Assembly (NCBI RefSeq): GCF_000156175.1
Contig: NZ_GG692710.1
Location: 188,160-252,159 of the forward strand
DNA from: Collinsella intestinalis DSM 13280
GTDB lineage: Bacteria; Actinomycetota; Coriobacteriia; Coriobacteriales; Coriobacteriaceae
Length of the DNA: 64,000 nt
Direction of reading: 5' to 3'
In this document: positions 26,235-33,934 of the stretch, piece after piece
How positions within the stretch are numbered: the first letter of the stretch is position 1
How the letters are laid out: every line of letters starts with the position of its first letter
Notes under the pieces: model-generated
The model's database searches: none
Seen by the model: only the letters and a program-made list of their open reading frames with translations
Told to the model about the DNA's origin: nothing
Program-made: the position numbers and the translations under genes

Positions 26235-26615
26235 ATGGATGATGCGCGGGTTTCTCGCGAGCGTTATGCCAAATGGGCGTCGATGCCGATCGACGAGCTC
26301 GTTCGCGATTGCGATATCCAGGCTTTTCGGGCATCTGGACCCGGAGGTCAGGGCGTGAATACCACGGATTCCGCGGTGCGCATGCGCCATGTTCCGAGCG
26401 GCATCGTGGTCACGGCGCGAGAGAGCCGAAGCCAGTTTCAGAATAGGGCGAGCTGCCTGCGTAAGCTCAAAGAGGAACTCACCCGCAGGGCGCGTCCTTT
26501 CAAGAAGCGTGTGGCGACGAAGCCCGGCAAGGCGGCCAAGGCCCGAAGGCTTGCCGACAAACGCCATCGGGCACGGATCAAGGCGGCGCGCAGGCGCTAT
26601 GACGGGAGTGAGTGA
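26235..26615 (+). CDS. release-factor-like peptidyl-tRNA hydrolase domain protein (ArfB/YaeJ-like)
   Basis: Short RF-1 domain protein of 126 residues with the catalytic GGQ motif in RASGPGGQGVNTTDSAVRMRHVPSG and a basic tail (KKRVATKPGKAAKARRLADKRHRARIK) like the ribosome-entering tail of ArfB/ICT1. Expected role is rescue of stalled ribosomes by hydrolysing peptidyl-tRNA; a peptide-release-like chaperone role cannot be excluded because the N-terminus (SMPIDELVRDCDIQAFR) differs from ArfB. ATG at 26235 is preceded by GAAGGGGG at about 8 bases. Confidence 0.85.
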   Translation: MDDARVSRERYAKWASMPIDELVRDCDIQAFRASGPGGQGVNTTDSAVRMRHVPSGIVVTARESRSQFQNRASCLRKLKEELTRRARPFKKRVATKPGKAAKARRLADKRHRARIKAARRRYDGSE

Positions 26616-26627
26616 TCGAGGTAGCGG

Positions 26628-27605
26628 CTACCTCGGCCAGAGCACGCTGAGCGCCGAGGGGAGCACCTCGATTGACATCTCGGCTGCACCCACTTGCTCG
26701 CCGTCGAGTTGGATGGGGTAGGTCGGGCTCGGAAATACGAGATCGACGCGTTTTGCACGCTGCAGATGCACATGCGGGTTGTGCGTGTGCCCGCCGTTTT
26801 TAGCCGAGAGAAAGACGGGCAATGCCACCGCGCGCGGCACCGGGCCGGTGGCGTAACACACATCGAACAATCCATCGCAGGGGTCCGCCTGCGGGCAGAT
26901 GCGAAAGCCAGAGCCGTAAGTCGGGCCGTTTTGAATCGCGAAGATGATCGCGCGGACGCGTTTCTCGGCGCCGCCGTCGAAGCGGACGTGGGCGGGGAAA
27001 TCGCGGTAGTCGCGTCCGAATGCCTTGAGGCCGCTTGCCAGATAGAGCGGGGCGCCGGTCAGGCCCGTGATTTTGCGCATGGCATGCGTGTCGATGGCAA
27101 TGGCGGCGTCGAGGCCGAACGAGACGGTCTGCACCGCGTATTCCGTCCATGTGCGGGTCGTTCCGCCGCTATGGGAGCGGCAGGTGATTTCGAGTACGTC
27201 GATGGGCGCCGCCGAGCTCGTCAAAAGCGGGGAGAAATCCGTGCCCGAGACATCCGTGACATCGGTGAGGCCAAGCGTCCGTGCGAAATCGTTGCCCGAG
27301 CCCACGGGAATCACGCCGAGGGTGGGGCGCCTGCCCTCCTCGATGCGCATGAGACCGCAGGTGACCTCGTGCACCACGCCGTCGCCGCCGAGCGCTATGA
27401 CGGTGTCGTATTCCGCCGCACCGGCCGCGATCTCGGTCGCATGGCGCGGGCGCTCGGTCTGCGCGATGTCGAAGGCCTCGCGATGGCAGTACATGGTGAG
27501 GAATCGCTTGAGGCGCTCGGCCGCTCCCGCCGCGGCACCGCTTTGCGCCGCGGGATTCACCACGATCAGCACTCGCCCGAGGGCGTCCATGCGGTTCACG
27601 TTCAC
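26628..27605 (-). CDS. diacylglycerol kinase / LCB5-family lipid kinase
   Basis: Soluble lipid kinase of the DAGK catalytic family that phosphorylates diacylglycerol or a related lipid with ATP. The 325-residue product has VLIVVNPAAQSGAA, the glycine loop IALGGDGVVHEV and IPVGSGNDFARTLGL at the N-terminal domain, and a beta-sandwich C-terminal domain (NGPTYGSGFRICPQADPCDGLFDV). The GTG at 27605 overlaps the CLC stop codon (GTGA) and has GAGGAG upstream; ATG at 27590 is an alternative. It is translationally coupled to the CLC gene. Confidence 0.9.
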   Translation of the reverse strand: MNVNRMDALGRVLIVVNPAAQSGAAAGAAERLKRFLTMYCHREAFDIAQTERPRHATEIAAGAAEYDTVIALGGDGVVHEVTCGLMRIEEGRRPTLGVIPVGSGNDFARTLGLTDVTDVSGTDFSPLLTSSAAPIDVLEITCRSHSGGTTRTWTEYAVQTVSFGLDAAIAIDTHAMRKITGLTGAPLYLASGLKAFGRDYRDFPAHVRFDGGAEKRVRAIIFAIQNGPTYGSGFRICPQADPCDGLFDVCYATGPVPRAVALPVFLSAKNGGHTHNPHVHLQRAKRVDLVFPSPTYPIQLDGEQVGAAEMSIEVLPSALSVLWPR

Positions 27606-28960
27606 TCGTCCATCAGCTCCTCGAGTTCGCGGCGATGGCGCTCGAGGGCACCTTCGACGGTAAGGGCGGCGTCGTCCTTGAGCCCCCTTCGCTTGGGGGT
27701 CACGATGCGCTGTGCCGGGTATACGGCCGCGTGCCCCGCCACGAGATAGCTCACAAAGCCGACGATGACAAAATACCCAGCTGCCTGAGCGCCAAACATA
27801 TCGATTCCGAGCATGATGGTGGTGATGGGCACGTTGAGGGCCGCGCCGAACACGCCGACCATCCCGAGCGCCGCCACGAGGCTCGGATCGCCCATGGTGA
27901 CCTGGCCGATCCATCCGCCCAGGGATGCGCCGATGCCGAACAGCGGCGTGACCTCGCCGCCCTGCAGGCCCGCGCCAACGGTGAGCGCGGTCATGCCGAG
28001 CTTGGCGACTGGATCGACGAGGGTGGTCTCGCCTCGGAAGGCTGCTCCGACCATCCATTCGGACAGGCCGGCGTAGGGGGCCATGCCGAGGCACAAGAAC
28101 AGCACGGCGATCACGATGCCGCCGGTCGCGGCGGCCGCCAGGTAGTTGGTGAAGAGGCGTGCGTACAGGCGCTTGACCGTGCGGATGCAGAGGGTGAACA
28201 GTCGGGCCACCAGGCCGAACACCACGGCGGCGGCGATGACGATGGCGATGGTGCGCGCGTCCATCGCCGGAACGCGTGCGATGGATTGGAAGACGAAGTG
28301 ACTTCCCAGCGCGCGGCTCACGGCGTTGCCGACGAACGATCCGGTCAGGCAGTAGAGCGCGGCACTGTAGTCGATCTTGCCCACGAAGCACATCTCCATG
28401 CCAAAGAATGCGCCGGCAAGCGGGGTGCCGAACGCCGCGCCGAACGCCGCGGAGATGCCGGCCATCATGAGGTCGCGTCGATCGTGGCCCTCTACGTGGA
28501 ACAGGCTCGCCACATTGCTCGCGATGGTGCCGCCCATCTGCACCGCGGCTCCCTCGCGTCCGGCCGAGCCGCCGGCCAGATGCGTTGCGGTGGAGCACAG
28601 GAAGGTGAGCGGGGCCATGCGAACGTGGATCGGCGTGCCGGTGATGGTGCTGTCGATGACGAGGTTGTTGCCGCGCTGCGCGCGCAGGCCGTGGTTGCGG
28701 TAGAGCCAGGCTGTCGCGACGTTTACGATTGGGAGCAGGGCGAACAGCCATGCGTGGGCTTCGCGCGTTGTGGTGGCCATGTCGAGGGCGGCGAGGAACG
28801 CCCAGCCCGCGACGCCCATGAGGGCAGAGGCGAGGATGCTGAGCGCCAACACGCGCGCACTCGCACAGGCGTTGCCCGCGCCCCGACGCGCCTGCGCGCC
28901 CACGCCGTGGGCACCGCGCTTGAGCTCTTTCTGAGCCGTTTCGAGCATGCGCTTGGGCAT
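27602..28960 (-). CDS. CLC-family anion transporter, fluoride (CLC-F) type
   Basis: Polytopic CLC antiporter of 452 residues. Instead of the GSGIP motif of chloride CLCs it has GNNLVIDSTI, followed by RMAPLTF and THLAGGSAGREGAAVQMGG with the gating glutamate, a spelling characteristic of the CLC-F fluoride/proton antiporters (family knowledge). The start is the ATG at 28960 with GGGAGG 5 bases upstream; the frame is open further but unsupported. No fluoride riboswitch was recognised in the 200 bases before it. It is divergent from moeA and shares an intergenic region holding a palindromic operator. Confidence 0.82.
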   Translation of the reverse strand: MPKRMLETAQKELKRGAHGVGAQARRGAGNACASARVLALSILASALMGVAGWAFLAALDMATTTREAHAWLFALLPIVNVATAWLYRNHGLRAQRGNNLVIDSTITGTPIHVRMAPLTFLCSTATHLAGGSAGREGAAVQMGGTIASNVASLFHVEGHDRRDLMMAGISAAFGAAFGTPLAGAFFGMEMCFVGKIDYSAALYCLTGSFVGNAVSRALGSHFVFQSIARVPAMDARTIAIVIAAAVVFGLVARLFTLCIRTVKRLYARLFTNYLAAAATGGIVIAVLFLCLGMAPYAGLSEWMVGAAFRGETTLVDPVAKLGMTALTVGAGLQGGEVTPLFGIGASLGGWIGQVTMGDPSLVAALGMVGVFGAALNVPITTIMLGIDMFGAQAAGYFVIVGFVSYLVAGHAAVYPAQRIVTPKRRGLKDDAALTVEGALERHRRELEELMDE

Positions 28961-29072
28961 GACGCCTCCCCTGGATCTCGTTTCCGTCAAATGCGTCCAG
29001 TATACGCCCCTTGGCCGTCGGGGCTTTGCGTGGGTGGGCGCCTTGTCCATAGGCAAACGGCGGTCCATACAC

Positions 29073-29090
29073 TATTCTCTATTGAGAATA
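29073..29090. promoter_or_regulatory. perfect palindromic operator TATTCTC-N4-GAGAATA before moeA
   Basis: TATTCTC (29073-29079), TATT, GAGAATA (29084-29090) is a perfect 7-bp inverted repeat. It lies 70 bases before the moeA start and about 110 before the divergent CLC gene. Related sites occur before modA at 31070 and 31087. A molybdate-responsive ModE-type regulator (encoded at 58977) is the obvious candidate to bind it, by inference. Confidence 0.6.
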
Positions 29091-29159
29091 TACGGGCGCG
29101 TATATCACGTCGGATGAACGACGGTGGATGGCGCGTCAAAACGAGGGAAGGGGCGAGGT

Positions 29160-30440
29160 ATGGCTCGCGGAAAGAATCCCGATGCGAACATGATCCCAGT
29201 CGAGGAGGCGCGCCGCATCGTGCTCGGATGCATGCGCTCCACCGAGGTGCGCGAGGTGCCGGCGTGGCAGGCCGCGGGATTGCCGCTGGCGGCCGACATC
29301 GAGACCGACATCGATCTGGCACCCTTCGCCAACAGCGCCATGGACGGCTATGCCCTGCATGCCGCCGACCTCGCCGCCGCCACGGCCGACGGCCCCGTCG
29401 TGCTCGACGTCGTGGGTCACGAGGCGGCCGGCCATGTCTTCGAGGGCGAGGTCGGCCACGGCCAGACCGTGCGCATCATGACGGGCGCGCCGGTACCGGA
29501 GGGCCTGGACGCCGTGGTGAAGTACGAGGTCGTCGAGGTGCTCGAGGGCGACGGCAACGAGGGCTCGCGCGTGTCGTTTGCCGCGCCGGCAAAGCCCGGT
29601 GAGAATATCCGCGCCGCAGGTCTCGAGGCCCGTGCGGGCGATGTGGTCATGGCCGCCGGCGAGGTCGTGACGCCGGCGGGCGCGGGTCTACTTGCCAATG
29701 CCGGCCATGCGTTCGTGCCGGTGCATCGCGCCCCGCGCGTGGGCATCATCTCGCTCGGCACCGAGCTCGTCGATGCCGGTGCGGTTCCCGCGCGCGGCCA
29801 GATCCGAGATGTCAACGGGCCCGCGCTCATGGCGTCGGCCCGCGAGGCGGGCGCAGAGCCCGTGTTCTACGGCATCGCGCCCGACGACGAGGAGCGTATC
29901 TGCGAGCTCGTCCGTCGCGCGGCGTCTGAGTGCGATGTCGTGGTGACGTCCGGCGGCGCGTCCGCCGGCGATTACGACTATGTGACGGCGCTCATCGAGC
30001 GCGAAGGCGAGGTCCTCTTCGACCGCGTCTCCATCAAGCCGGGCAAAGCCGTGACCTTTGGCCTGCTGGGCGAGACGCCGTTTTTCGGCCTCTCGGGCAA
30101 CCCCGCCGGCGCGTTCGTGGGTTTTGAGTTGTTCGTGCGCCCGGCGCTGCGCAAGATGATGGGGCATACGGAGCTCGCGCGTCCCGTTCAGGAGGCTCGC
30201 GCCACCCATGGCATCAAGAAGCGCCCGGGCCGCGCCGCGTACAACCGTGCGCGCGTGGAGCGAGCCGGTGCCGATGGCGAGCTCGAGGTGATGCAGGCAC
30301 CCACGCAAAACTCCGCCTTGCTCGTGGACCTGCATCGGGGCAACTGCCTGGTCATGCTCGATGAGGATGCCGGTCGCGTTGACGCGGGGGAGGCCGTTGC
30401 GGTCCTGCGCTACGACGTGCCCGAGGGCACGGTCCTGTAG
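29160..30440 (+). CDS. moeA: molybdopterin molybdenumtransferase MoeA
   Basis: Inserts molybdate into adenylated molybdopterin to form Moco. The 426-residue product has the MoeA N-terminal region (FANSAMDGYALHAADL, MTGAPVPEGLDAVVKYE), a beta domain, then the MogA-like domain (GIISLGTELVDAG, GQIRDVNGPALMA, VTSGGASAGDYDYV, GLSGNPAGAFVGFELFV) and a C-terminal beta domain. ATG at 29160 is preferred: it follows GAAGGGGCGAGG; an in-frame GTG at 29124 lacks a site. First gene of the molybdenum block, directly behind a palindromic operator. Confidence 0.93.
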   Translation: MARGKNPDANMIPVEEARRIVLGCMRSTEVREVPAWQAAGLPLAADIETDIDLAPFANSAMDGYALHAADLAAATADGPVVLDVVGHEAAGHVFEGEVGHGQTVRIMTGAPVPEGLDAVVKYEVVEVLEGDGNEGSRVSFAAPAKPGENIRAAGLEARAGDVVMAAGEVVTPAGAGLLANAGHAFVPVHRAPRVGIISLGTELVDAGAVPARGQIRDVNGPALMASAREAGAEPVFYGIAPDDEERICELVRRAASECDVVVTSGGASAGDYDYVTALIEREGEVLFDRVSIKPGKAVTFGLLGETPFFGLSGNPAGAFVGFELFVRPALRKMMGHTELARPVQEARATHGIKKRPGRAAYNRARVERAGADGELEVMQAPTQNSALLVDLHRGNCLVMLDEDAGRVDAGEAVAVLRYDVPEGTVL

Positions 30441-30557
30441 TCCGTCTGCCTCGTGCGCCCCGGGTGGGCTTCGTCCTTCGAAAAGGACGACGTCTGCCCG
30501 TTCCTCATGTTCCAAACGACGCGCTCGACGGGGGCGTCGGCGCCGAAGGGGGTTTCC

Positions 30558-31064
30558 ATGGATATCAAGTTCGCGATCGTGACCTGCTCTGATACGCGCA
30601 CCATCGAGCAGGATGAGGCCGGCTCCGCGCTTGTCGGGCTCATCGAGGGCGCGGGCTGGCACGTCGTCTCTCACGTGGTGGCTTGTGATGATGCGCGCGA
30701 CATCTCGGACGCCATCCGCGCCGCGACCGATGAGCTCGGTGTGGATATCGTCCTGACCTGCGGCGGTACGGGCCTGTCTGCCCGCGATGTGACGCCCGAG
30801 GCCACGGCCGTGGTCTGCGAGCGTGACGTGCCCGGCATCGCCGAGGCGATCCGCGCGTATTCGCTTGCAAAGACCCGTCGTGCCATGCTCTCGCGCGCTC
30901 GTTGCATGCAGCGCCTGGTGCGCGGCTCGGATGGATCGTTCACCGGCCGCCTGGCGCTCGTCATCAATTTCCCGGGCTCCACCAAGGCCGCGCGGGAATG
31001 TTGGGAGGCCGTGTCCGACCAACTCGAGCACGCCATGAAGATGGCGGCCGGTGGCGGGCATTAA
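30558..31064 (+). CDS. mogA: molybdopterin adenylyltransferase / MoaB-MogA family protein
   Basis: Activates molybdopterin by adenylation ahead of MoeA. The 168-residue single-domain protein has FAIVTCSDTRTIEQDEAG, VLTCGGTGLSARDVTPEAT and the LVINFPGSTKAARECWE end, which are typical for the MogA/MoaB fold. MogA and MoaB are hard to separate by motif; pairing with moeA supports the adenylyltransferase role. It starts after GAAGGGGG 117 bases downstream of moeA, a rather long gap for an operon. Its stop codon is immediately followed by the modA operator region. Confidence 0.88.
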   Translation: MDIKFAIVTCSDTRTIEQDEAGSALVGLIEGAGWHVVSHVVACDDARDISDAIRAATDELGVDIVLTCGGTGLSARDVTPEATAVVCERDVPGIAEAIRAYSLAKTRRAMLSRARCMQRLVRGSDGSFTGRLALVINFPGSTKAARECWEAVSDQLEHAMKMAAGGGH

Positions 31065-31069
31065 TACAT

Positions 31070-31104
31070 TATTCTCAGTAGAGTATTATTCTCGAACGAA
31101 TATA
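31070..31104. promoter_or_regulatory. tandem operator-like palindromes and -10 box before modA
   Basis: Two degenerate relatives of the moeA operator lie 17 bp apart: TATTCTC-AGTA-GAGTATT (31070-31087) and TATTCTC-GAAC-GAATATA (31087-31104). A TATAAT -10 box (31101-31106) overlaps the second. A bound regulator would cover the promoter core. There is no good -35 box. This spacing suggests side-by-side binding on one face or nearly so of the helix. Confidence 0.55.
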
Positions 31105-31117
31105 ATATGATCGACTC

Positions 31118-31150
31118 GAAGGGGGGGCGGCCCGGCTGCACCCCTTCTTT
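31118..31150 (+). terminator. hairpin in modA leader
   Basis: GAAGGGG (31118-31124) pairs with CCCCTTC (31141-31147), with extra GC pairing inside, then TTTC. It may be a terminator of mogA transcripts or a leader attenuator for modA. Confidence 0.4.
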
Positions 31151-31248
31151 CATGACCGGGTCCGATCGGGGTTGCGCTCACGTGGATATCCCATTTGTTC
31201 CATTTAGGGACAGGTACAAATTGAGACGGTTGTAGGAGGACCGCAAAG

Positions 31249-32118
31249 ATGGAAAAGACGCTCAACACGCCCGCCCGCGCTATGTCGCGCCGCTCGCTCG
31301 TCGCGTTCGGCCTCACCGCTCTGTTCGCCGGCACGCTCGCCGGCTGCGGCGCCAAGCCCGCCGATACCGCCGGGTCCACTCCCGCCAAGGCCGTCGAGCT
31401 GCAGATCTTCGCAGCCAATTCCCTCGAGAAGGCCATGCCCGAGGTCCAGGCCCTCTACACCGAGAAGACCGGCGTGACCTTTGCCGACACCCAGTTCAAG
31501 GCATCTGGCGATCTCATCGAGCAGATGCGTGCCGGCGCCCAGGCCGACGCCCTGATCACCGCTTCCAAGGGCACCATGGATGACGCCGTCGCGGGCGGGC
31601 TCGTCGACGAGGCCACGCGCCTGGACATGTTCGTGAACGATCTGGTGGTCGTGAAGGCGGAGGGTTCCGGTGCCGTGATCGCCTCGCTCGAGGATGTGAA
31701 GAACATCGAGGGCAAGGTCGCCATCGGCGATGCCGTGACCGTCCCGGCCGGCAAGTACGCCAACCAGGCCCTGAACACCATCGGCCTGTATACCGGCGCC
31801 GCCGGTGACGACGGCGAGTACGCGCCCGAGTTTGCTAGCTGCGTCGCCCTGGCCGACAAGGTGGGCACCGCCGCCAAGTACGTTTCCACCGGCGATGCGA
31901 CCATCGGCTTTGTCTACAGCTCTGACATCTTTCGCTACGACGGCATCGAGCAGGCTTTTGTCTGCCCTGAGGATTCCCATAAGCCCATCGTCTACCCCGG
32001 TGCCGTTGCCGCCTCGAGCGAGCATGCTAAAGCAGCGGCCGACTTCCTCGACTTCTGCATGAACGATGCCGAGGCTCAGAAGGTTTGGGCCAAGTACGGC
32101 TTCGAGCTGTTTGCGTAA
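31249..32118 (+). CDS. modA: molybdate ABC transporter substrate-binding lipoprotein ModA
   Basis: Surface lipoprotein that binds molybdate or tungstate. The 289-residue product has an n-region with SRRSLVAF, a hydrophobic core and a lipobox LAGC at Cys33, followed by the ModA core (LQIFAANSLEKAMPEVQALY, GVTFADTQFKASGDLIEQMRAGAQADALI, VPAGKYANQAL, YPGAVAASSEHAKAAADFLDF). The ATG follows a perfect AGGAGG site. First gene of modABC, preceded by the tandem operator and a hairpin leader. Confidence 0.93.
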   Translation: MEKTLNTPARAMSRRSLVAFGLTALFAGTLAGCGAKPADTAGSTPAKAVELQIFAANSLEKAMPEVQALYTEKTGVTFADTQFKASGDLIEQMRAGAQADALITASKGTMDDAVAGGLVDEATRLDMFVNDLVVVKAEGSGAVIASLEDVKNIEGKVAIGDAVTVPAGKYANQALNTIGLYTGAAGDDGEYAPEFASCVALADKVGTAAKYVSTGDATIGFVYSSDIFRYDGIEQAFVCPEDSHKPIVYPGAVAASSEHAKAAADFLDFCMNDAEAQKVWAKYGFELFA

Positions 32119-32179
32119 GTGCTTCCCCGCGCGCCTCTGGCATACTGATGCCGGGGGCGCGTGTTATGCGTAGGTTCGA

Positions 32180-32205
32180 GGGCGGTCCCGGTGACCGCCC
32201 TTATT
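32180..32205 (+). terminator. hairpin between modA and modB
   Basis: GGGCGGTC (32180-32187) pairs with GACCGCCC (32193-32200), followed by TTATTC. A further GC-rich hairpin precedes it at about 32129-32160. These may reduce modBC expression relative to modA, usual for binding-protein operons. Confidence 0.5.
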
Positions 32206-32230
32206 CATGTCGAGGGTAGGAGCGTGCCAT

Positions 32231-33934
32231 ATGGGCATGGGCCGAGATAGTTGGGATCTTTGCGGGGGTTGCGCAGGCGGCATCGTGCGACGGGTCGGCG
32301 CGCTTCGGCGATTCGTCGGCGGCCGCGCGGCGCGTTCATGGGTTTTGGCCCCTGTCGTGATCGTATCGTGCGTGTTGATGGTCGCTGCCGCTGCAATGCC
32401 GGTCTCCGCCATGGCCGTCCCGACGGTACTCGAGGCTCCCGAACAACAGACTGTGGAGATCCTCGCAGATGACTCCGCTCGAGTGGATGGCGCCTCGTTT
32501 GGCATCATCGGATTTGAGCGCCTCGCCAAAGGCACGGCCCGTGCGTCCGAGGGTGCGCCCGAAGGCTATCGACTTCCAATCTCGGATTCTGCCGGCTTGG
32601 TGGTTGTCCGCGCGCCCGGTGAGGTACTCTTGCACGTCGATCGCGAGGTCGCGGCAATGTTCGATCTGGATGACCCGAGCGGCGCGGACCTATCTGCCTT
32701 GTGGTCGATGGTCTGCGCGCTCGACGAGGCCGGCAGCATGGGCGGCGCCCTGCTCTCGGAGGGAGAAGTGCCTCTCAGGCTCGTGACTGATTCCGAGTGC
32801 GTGTCCGGTGCCTTTCGGTATCGCTTCGATGCGCGTGGCGATGACGGCGCGCGCTATGTGACTGTGACATTGGCGAAGGCCGAGGAGGGCGAGGCCGGTC
32901 TGGATGCGGCGCGTGCCGCCGGCGTCGACCTGGGCGACGGCGTGTTGTGGTGCGATTTCGCCCAGGTTGTCGATGCGGGAAACATGGTCGCCAAAGACGA
33001 TCCGGGCGTTGTCGGAGAGGCCCTCGCCTTCTTCTCGTCCATCGATTACCGCCCATTTTGGGTATCGCTCAAGACCAGCGGCCTGGCGCTGGCCATCTCC
33101 TTTGCGTTGGGGTTGTTCGCCGCATGGCGCGTCATGGGCACGTCGAGTCGTCTCAAGGGCGTCCTCGATTCGGTGTTCACCATTCCCATGGTGCTGCCCC
33201 CCACGGTCTGCGGCTTTTTGCTGCTCATGCTGTTCGGGCAATCCACGGCCGTGGGCCGCTGGCTCATAGCGCACGGCATCACGATCGTCTTCACGTGGGA
33301 GGCGGCGGTCATCTCGGCCATCGTGGTGAGCTTCCCGCTCGTGTACCGCACGGCTCTCGGCGCATTCGAGTCGCTCGACGGGCGCATGATCGACGCCGCC
33401 CGCACGCTCGGCTGGTCTGAGGTGCGAATCTTTTGCAGGCTCATGATGCCGCTTGCCTGGCCCTCCATCGCGGCCGGAACCGTGCTCGCCTTCGCTCGAG
33501 CTATGGGCGAGTTTGGCTGTACGCTGTTTTTCGCCGGCAACTACGCGGGCATCACCCAGACGATTCCCATCGCGATCTACTTCGAATGGATGGGCGGCAA
33601 TACCGCCGTTGCCCTGTTCTGGGTGATGGTCGTGATCGCGTTCAGCTTCCTGGTGGTCTGGGGCATCAACGCATATACCGCGCGCCATCAGGGGTACCGC
33701 GACGGTGCGCATGTAGGGGTCGTCGCACGCGGGGGAGTGAGAGAGAAGACGCGCGGTCATGCCCTCGCTCGTTCGTCGGCGGGCGCGGCGGCGGATGCCG
33801 GCGGGTCCCGCGCGGCGGCTATCACGAGTTTCGATGCGGACATGGTCGTCGACGATTTGGAATCGACGGGCGGAGATGCGGCTGCCATCGACCTGTCCGC
33901 TCTGCGCGAGCTATTTGAGGACGGTGCGGCATGA
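32231..33934 (+). CDS. modB: molybdate ABC transporter permease ModB with extra N-terminal extracytoplasmic domain
   Basis: Membrane permease of the molybdate importer. The C-terminal half (about residues 275-485) is a standard ModB: five to six helices, VFTIPMVLPPTVCGFLLL, and the EAA loop LDGRMIDAARTLGWSEVRIFCRLMMPLAWP with RAMGEFGCTLFFAGN. Unusually, it is preceded by a membrane anchor (about 36-60) and some 210 residues predicted outside the cell (VPTVLEAPEQQTVEILADDS to LWCDFAQVVDAGN) that I do not recognise. A hydrophilic tail of about 75 residues follows. At 567 residues it is over twice the normal size (about 225-260). ATG at 32231 follows GTAGGAG. It ends by ATGA overlap with modC. 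Confidence 0.85.
   Translation: MGMGRDSWDLCGGCAGGIVRRVGALRRFVGGRAARSWVLAPVVIVSCVLMVAAAAMPVSAMAVPTVLEAPEQQTVEILADDSARVDGASFGIIGFERLAKGTARASEGAPEGYRLPISDSAGLVVVRAPGEVLLHVDREVAAMFDLDDPSGADLSALWSMVCALDEAGSMGGALLSEGEVPLRLVTDSECVSGAFRYRFDARGDDGARYVTVTLAKAEEGEAGLDAARAAGVDLGDGVLWCDFAQVVDAGNMVAKDDPGVVGEALAFFSSIDYRPFWVSLKTSGLALAISFALGLFAAWRVMGTSSRLKGVLDSVFTIPMVLPPTVCGFLLLMLFGQSTAVGRWLIAHGITIVFTWEAAVISAIVVSFPLVYRTALGAFESLDGRMIDAARTLGWSEVRIFCRLMMPLAWPSIAAGTVLAFARAMGEFGCTLFFAGNYAGITQTIPIAIYFEWMGGNTAVALFWVMVVIAFSFLVVWGINAYTARHQGYRDGAHVGVVARGGVREKTRGHALARSSAGAAADAGGSRAAAITSFDADMVVDDLESTGGDAAAIDLSALRELFEDGAA

Noticed and set aside
26628-29072. Single minus-strand frame of about 814 codons across the lipid kinase and CLC genes
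   Set aside because: The upstream two thirds lie out of frame with the well-supported CLC gene; only the last 325 codons (lipid kinase) are real.
28961-29072. Fluoride riboswitch before the CLC gene
   Set aside because: The conserved GGNGATGG / CTGATG core is not present in the leader on the minus strand.
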